From contig CM073542.1 in NCBI GenBank assembly GCA_037074615.1, positions 18,554,001-18,618,000 of the forward strand: a stretch of 64,000 nt of DNA, read 5' to 3'. The translations under genes were made by a program, and so were the position numbers. This stretch comes from Leucaena leucocephala (taxonomy: Eukaryota; Streptophyta; Magnoliopsida; Fabales; Fabaceae). The notes below the pieces were generated by a model. That model had not been told where the DNA came from. It saw only the letters and a list, made by a program, of their open reading frames with translations, and did not search any database. Shown here in pieces: positions 58,881 to 64,000 of the stretch (its first letter is position 1; every line of letters starts with the position of its first letter).

Positions 58881-59060
58881 AATAATTGACCATTAACCTG
58901 GGATGCTATACCATCTACTTCATTCTGTCTTGTTGATATATCCTTTAGTCATCTTAAGAGATAATCCACAGCTTGCAAAATATATGCATATCCAAAAGAT
59001 AGTGGGAAACGTCTTGATGATATAAATGCTGCATTGTCCACTTTTGTCCTTGTCATACAA

Positions 59061-60518
59061 TTATGTTGATATTGGACCACATCCTTCAATTGTTGCAATC
59101 CTGAAAATGCCTAAAAATTCTAATTTGAAGCTCTCATAAGCAGGGTTAGAATGCAGTCTATAATTATTGAATTGAAAACTCCCTAGCTCAGAGGTTCCAA
59201 TCCCTTGTCTCCCAAAGTTTGTTGCATAATCCTTACACCGCAACTCTGTTAAATTTGCTACAGACCTTCCTGAATATTGTTCATCACTTGAAGCAGTGAG
59301 GACAGCTCCCATAGAGAAAATATTCGACAAAGACAAAGAGGGATCACCCATAGTGATAAGCCAGCCATCAGTTTTAGAATTAATGCATAACGCATCACCA
59401 TTGGATGAAGAAAAAACAGAGAAATCAGTGGCGGAGCTAGAAATGGAATATTCTTCAACTTCATCCTCAATTTCAAGCTCATGAATATTATTACGCTCAT
59501 TTCCAAGTGATGTACCAATCAAGTTAAGTCCTAGGAGAGAATGATCCTCATGTGGGTGTTTATACATGCTAAACTGAATTATGCGCCCACCAAATTCTAT
59601 TTTAATAATTTCATTTTTCATGCAAATCATGGTATTAGCTATTTTCACGAATGGCCTTCCTAGAATTAGAGTACTATCATCCAGAGACTTATTTGACATA
59701 TCCAAAACATACAAGTCCACAAGAAAAATAAGTCCCTTAACTTGAACTAAAATGTCTTCTAAAATTCCCTCAAGATTTATAATTCTCTTATCAGCCAATT
59801 GAGCTAGCACACTAGTTAGTTTGATTAGATTTACTCCTAAAGTATGACAAATGGAACTTGGCATAACATTGATAGCAGCACCTAAATCTAGCAATGCTTT
59901 TGGAATAGTTATTTTGCCAATTGTACAAGGAATAGAAAATGCACCTGGATCTTTACACTTTACTGGAAGTTGATAGTTGGAGAGTGCAGAAGCTCTAGGT
60001 CCAACTTGCACCAGTTAATTTGGTTTATGTCTTTCCTTATGTGTGCAACTGTCCTTCAAACATTTTGCACGTTCTGATACTTTTTGAATTCTCTCCAGCA
60101 TAGGCACATTCACTTCAATCTTGCTGAAAGGGTTAATCACTTCCTTGTTTTTCTCTTCTAAGGCTTTCTTCTTGCTGCTCATGAATTCCCTTAGAATAGG
60201 TAGTTCCTTCAGATGCACCTTTTTCTTAACTACACTAGAGGTTGTTTCTTGCTGCTTGAGCTCTGAGTTTACTGCTGGTTGTGTCTCATCAGTTATTTCC
60301 ACTCTAAGATTCCTTAAATCATAACCCATAGCTGCAGATAGTGCAGTTTCCCTGCTGTTAGGCTGTCTAGAACCTCCTGAATCTGAGGCATAAATGATTT
60401 GGCTTTTTGTAACATTTTCCTTCCCCAGTGGTTGTGATCCTTTTGTATTTTCAGAATTCTCAATGTTACCGATGGAATCAGTGTCTACCCCACATTCCTC
60501 TTCACTGTTAACATCCAT
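59061..60518 (-). pseudogene. Unit L linker-protease with one nonsense codon
   Basis: The linker (60015-60518) ends HKERHKPN at a TAA. The protease frame continues in the same register (59061-60011) with DLGA and ILGRPF intact. Apart from this stop it equals the 485-codon frame. Confidence 0.8.
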
Positions 60519-60521
60519 AGC

Positions 60522-61097
60522 TTATTCCCTAACTTGTTCTTCATAAATCAAACATATGACAATAACAAATTCAGGGTTAACAAGTGTGTCTGAAGGTATA
60601 TCTCCGTTGATTTTTGCTTTAACATCATTAATTGAATTGGCTAGATTTGATACATAGCCATTCATGTTTACAGCTTTTGTTTCCCACTGTTCCATCTTAT
60701 TATTCAAGGCAGAAAACCTAGACTCTGTCATTGCTTGATTGTTCTTCACAGTAGATCTCACGTCCTTGAAATTGGAGCAGAGGTTTTTGTTGATAGAGTT
60801 TATATTTGAATTCATCATATCAATGCTCTTCATTATCTCAGATATTCCACAATCCTTTGTAGCAGAGGGTACTTCTATAGCTCTAGAAGATTCAGTCACT
60901 TGTGTATCGTCGTTGAATCTATTATGCCAAAAATTCCTATCTCCACCTTCATCCCCCCCCTCTGAAATTAGGATAATCTCTCCATCCTTCATTATATGTG
61001 TTGAAGTATAGATTCCTTTGTGGATACTGTTTGGTTTGCCTTGATAGATAGCTGGTACACCTACACAATGCGTAAGACAATTGACAATGGTGTGCAT
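60522..61097 (-). pseudogene. Unit L gag frame (191 codons)
   Basis: The C-run of 8 puts MHTIVNC in frame with the helical part (ISEGGDEGGDRNF), as does a run of 5 in units F and G. A private G to T change gives YVSNLA for YVSHLA. Confidence 0.6.
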
Positions 61098-61762
61098 AGG
61101 AGAATAGTAGAGTTGACAACTAGGAGCAGCAAGAGCTTGAGAGTACGGCGCTGAATATGCGAATTGCCCAATTGAGCAACTAGGTTATTTGATCTGAGCA
61201 TTCATGGCAGCAACTTGGGAGGATAAAGTATTATAATCTTGAGAAGGCCTTACAGAAACCTCATGGACTTGCCTAGCATCACATCCCCCATACTACTGGT
61301 TATCGATTGCTATTTTCTCAATTAGGTTCCATGCTTCATTTGGAGTTAAATCACCAATAGAGCCTCCAGAAGCTGTATCCAAATTCTTTCTGCATGCATA
61401 TCGCAATCTTGAATAGAAATACTGCACCGAATGCTCAGTTAGAATCTAGTGGTGTGGGCATCTAGCTAATAGCTCTTGAATTCTTCCCCAAAACTTATGG
61501 AAAGATTCTCGATCATACTATTTGGAAGCAAAAATATCATTCCTCAATATAGCTGTCTTTGAAGTAGGAAAGTATCTCTCTGAATAATTGACCATTAACC
61601 TGGGATGCTATACCATCTACTTCATTCTGTCTTGTTGATATATCCTTTAGTCATCGTAAGAGATAATCCACAACTTGCAAAATATATGCATATCCAAAAG
61701 ATAGTGGGAAACGTCTTGATGATATAAATGCTGCAATGTCCACTTTTGTCCGTGTCATACAA

Positions 61763-63220
61763 TTATGTTGATATTGGACCATATCCTTCAATTGTTGCAA
61801 TCCTGAAAATGCCTAAAAATTCTAATTTGAGGCTCTCATAAACAGGGTTAGAATGCAGTCTATAATTATTGAATTGAAAACTCCCTAGCTCAGAGGTTCC
61901 AATCCCTTGTCTCCCAAAGTTTGTTGCATAATCCTTACACCGTAACTCTGTTAAATTTGCTACAGACCTTCCTGAATATTGTTCATCACTTGAAGCAGTG
62001 AGGACAGCTCCCATAGAGAAAATATTAGATAAAGACGAAGAGGGATCACCCATAGTGATAAGCCAGCCATCAGTTTTAGAATTAATGCATAACGCATCAC
62101 CATTGGATGAAGAAAAAACAGAGAAATCAGTGGCGGAGCTAGAAATGGAATATTCTTCAACTTCATCCTCAATTTCAAGCTCATGAATATTATTACGCTC
62201 ATTTCCAAGTGATGTACCAATCAAGTTAAGTCCTAGGAGAGAATGATCCTCATGTGGGTGTTTATACATGCTAAACTGAATTATGCGCCCGCCAAATTCT
62301 ATTTTAATAATTTCATTTTTCATGCAAATCATGGTATTAGCTATTTTCATGAATGGCCTTCCTAGAATTAGAGTACTATCATCCAGAGACTTATTTGACA
62401 TATCCAAAACATACAAGTCCACAAGAAAAATAAGTCCCTTAACTTGAACTAAAATGTCTTCTAAAATTCCCTCAGGATTTATAATTCTCTTATCAGCCAA
62501 TTGAGCTAGCACACTAGTTAGTTTGATTAGATTTACTCCTAAAGTATGACAAATGGAACTTGGCATAACATTGATAGCAGCACCTAAATCTAGCAATGCT
62601 TTTGGAATAGTTATTTTGCCAATTGTACAAGGAATAGAAAATGCACCTGGATCTTTACACTTTACTGGAAGTTGAGAGTTGGAGAGTGCAGAAGCTCTAG
62701 GTCCAACTTGCACCAGTTCATTAGGTTTATGTCTTTCCTTATGTGTGCAACTGTCCTTCAAACATTTTGCATGTTCTGATACATTTTGAATTCTCTCCAG
62801 CGTAGGCACATTCACTTCAATCTTGCGGAAAGGGTTAATCACTTCCTTGTTTTTCTCTTCTAAGGCTTTCTTCTTGCTGCTCATGAATTCCTTTAGAATA
62901 GGTAGTTCCTTCATATGCACCTTTTTCTCAACTTCACTAGAGGTTGTTTCTTGCTGCTTGAGCTCTGAGTTTACCGCTGGTTGTGTCTCATCAGTTATGT
63001 CCACTCTAAGATTCCTTAAATCATAACCTATAGCTGCAGATAGTGCAGTTTCCCTGCTGTTAGGCTGTCTAGAACCTCCTGAATCTGAGGCAGAAATGAT
63101 TTGGCTTTTTGTAACATTTTCCTTCCCCAGTGGTTGTGATCCTTTTGTATTTTCAGAATTCTCAATGTTGCCGATGGAATCAGTGTCTACCCTACATTCC
63201 TCTTCACTGTTAACATCCAT
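61763..63220 (-). CDS. Gag-linker/protease ORF, 485 codons (unit M)
   Basis: Intact frame with protease landmarks. Private changes are EECRVDT, ILKEFMSS, INPFRKIEVNVPTLERIQN and YESLKLEF. Confidence 0.65.
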   Translation of the reverse strand: MDVNSEEECRVDTDSIGNIENSENTKGSQPLGKENVTKSQIISASDSGGSRQPNSRETALSAAIGYDLRNLRVDITDETQPAVNSELKQQETTSSEVEKKVHMKELPILKEFMSSKKKALEEKNKEVINPFRKIEVNVPTLERIQNVSEHAKCLKDSCTHKERHKPNELVQVGPRASALSNSQLPVKCKDPGAFSIPCTIGKITIPKALLDLGAAINVMPSSICHTLGVNLIKLTSVLAQLADKRIINPEGILEDILVQVKGLIFLVDLYVLDMSNKSLDDSTLILGRPFMKIANTMICMKNEIIKIEFGGRIIQFSMYKHPHEDHSLLGLNLIGTSLGNERNNIHELEIEDEVEEYSISSSATDFSVFSSSNGDALCINSKTDGWLITMGDPSSSLSNIFSMGAVLTASSDEQYSGRSVANLTELRCKDYATNFGRQGIGTSELGSFQFNNYRLHSNPVYESLKLEFLGIFRIATIEGYGPIST

Positions 63221-63223
63221 AGC

Positions 63224-63819
63224 TTATTCCCTAACTTGTTCTTCATCAATCAAACATATGACAACAACAAATTCAGGGTTAACAACTGTGTCTGAAGGTA
63301 TGTCTCCGTTGATTTTTGCTTTAGCATCATTAATTGAATTGGCTAGATGTGATACATAGCCATTCATGTTTACAGCTTTTGTTTCCCACTGTTCCATCTT
63401 ATTATTCAAGGCAGAAAACCTGGACTCTGTCATTGCTTGATTGTTCTTCACAGTAGATCTCACGTCCTTGAAATTGGAGCAGAGGTTTTTGTTGATAGAG
63501 TTTATATTTGAATTCATCATATCAATGCTCTTCATTATCTTAGATATTCCACAATCCTTTGTAGCAGAGGGTACTTCTATAGCTCTGGAAGATTCAGTCA
63601 CTTGTGTATCGTCGTTGAATCTATTATGCCCAAAATTCCTATCTCCACCTTCATCCCCCCTCTGAAATTAGGATAATCTCTCCATCCTTCATTATATGTG
63701 TTGGAGTATGGATTCCTTTGTGGATACTGTTTGGTTTGCCTTGATAGATAGCTGGTACACCTACACAATGCGTAAGACAATTGACAATGGTGTGCATAGG
63801 AGAATAACAGAGTTGACAA
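63224..63819 (-). pseudogene. Unit M gag C-terminal part, frameshifted
   Basis: Helical frame 63224-63601 and NPYSN frame 63598-63819 in different registers. Gag N-terminal sequence runs on from 63820 to the window end. Confidence 0.65.
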
Positions 63820-64000
63820 CTAGGAGCAGCAAGAGCTTGAGAGTACGGCGCTGAATATGCGAATTGCCCAATTGAGCAGCTAGGTTATTTGATCTGAGCA
63901 TTCATGGCAGCAACTTGGGAGGATAAAGTATTATAATCTTGAGAAGGCCTTACAGAAACCTCATGGACTTGCCTAGCATCACATCCCCCATACTACTGGT

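Larger units (their letters stand above)
58948..61649 (-). repeat. Array unit L (2702 bp), with 67 bp of the preceding unit at 58881-58947
   Basis: A complete unit following the rearranged copia block. The C-run is 8. The linker frame has one nonsense change at about 60012 (AGTTAATTTGG where others read AGTTCATTAGG). Confidence 0.9.
8533..64000 (-). repeat. 2.7-kb tandem array of a chimeric Athila-like gag-protease unit
   Basis: The same minus-strand segment recurs head to tail. The junction motif TAAGAGATAATCCAC occurs near 9721, 12424, 18253, 20952, 25469, 28169, 30867, 33566, 44538, 47239, 49934, 52629, 58948 and 61650. The spacing is 2695-2703 bp wherever nothing is inserted. In coding order each unit has truncated gag, a CCHC knuckle, a gag C-terminal helix-rich part, a linker, protease, a segment of unknown origin and an integrase scrap that joins the next gag. 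Four LTR-retrotransposon insertions interrupt it. The left edge is a partial copy abutting the nested LTR, and the right edge is outside the window. Confidence 0.95.
61650..64000 (-). repeat. Array unit M, cut by the window edge
   Basis: 2351 bp of a unit continuing beyond the window. C-run of 6. Confidence 0.9.

Noticed and set aside
8533..64000. CRISPR-like or prokaryotic repeat array
   Set aside because: The repeat is 2.7 kb, coding-derived, without spacers. The context is eukaryotic retrotransposons.

Overview
The window is plant nuclear repeat DNA. It is AT-rich, carries plant-type Ty3/gypsy and Ty1/copia retrotransposons nested in one another, and shows no host gene, tRNA, rRNA or prokaryotic operon. 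No coding region is an intact cellular gene. Everything recognisable is retrotransposon sequence in different states of decay.

Layout. (1) 1-615: a scrap of copia reverse transcriptase fused to the 3' part of a copia LTR. (2) 616-2029: AT-rich non-coding DNA. (3) 2030-8532: a rearranged Athila-like gypsy element. Its RT-RNaseH-integrase half lies on the minus strand (2030-4398) and its gag-protease-RT half on the plus strand (5794-7681). Each half ends at the same nested LTR insertion (LTR copies 4399-5793 and, inverted, 7682-8532) with the same 5-bp target site, ACCAT. (4) 8533-64000: a head-to-tail tandem array, minus strand, with a unit of about 2.70 kb. It has 12 whole units (three of them split by insertions) plus partial copies at the edges and beside the copia insertion. 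Each unit is a truncated Athila-like gag, a retropepsin-like protease, a segment of unknown origin and a short piece of integrase that runs straight into the gag of the next unit. The array is a satellite-like amplification of a chimeric retrotransposon fragment, and it continues past the right edge.

Four insertions interrupt the array: a reverse solo gypsy LTR (13975-17099, TSD TTCCT); a reverse solo copia LTR (21454-23324, TSD TATTC); a complete, young, non-autonomous gypsy-type element with 2612-bp LTRs (35992-44258, TSD AGCTG); and a copia element (52729-57839) with an almost intact gag-pol carrying three in-frame stops, no recognisable 5' LTR, and a 3' LTR that runs into an inverted LTR ending in a palindrome (57840-58880).

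No two genes here form a working pathway. The interest lies in the array: how a gag-protease fragment became a tandem repeat, why an approximately 485-codon frame is open in most copies, and how copies exchange variants. Unit names A-M are mine and start at the integrase/gag junction. All alignments were by eye, so identities and ages are approximate.
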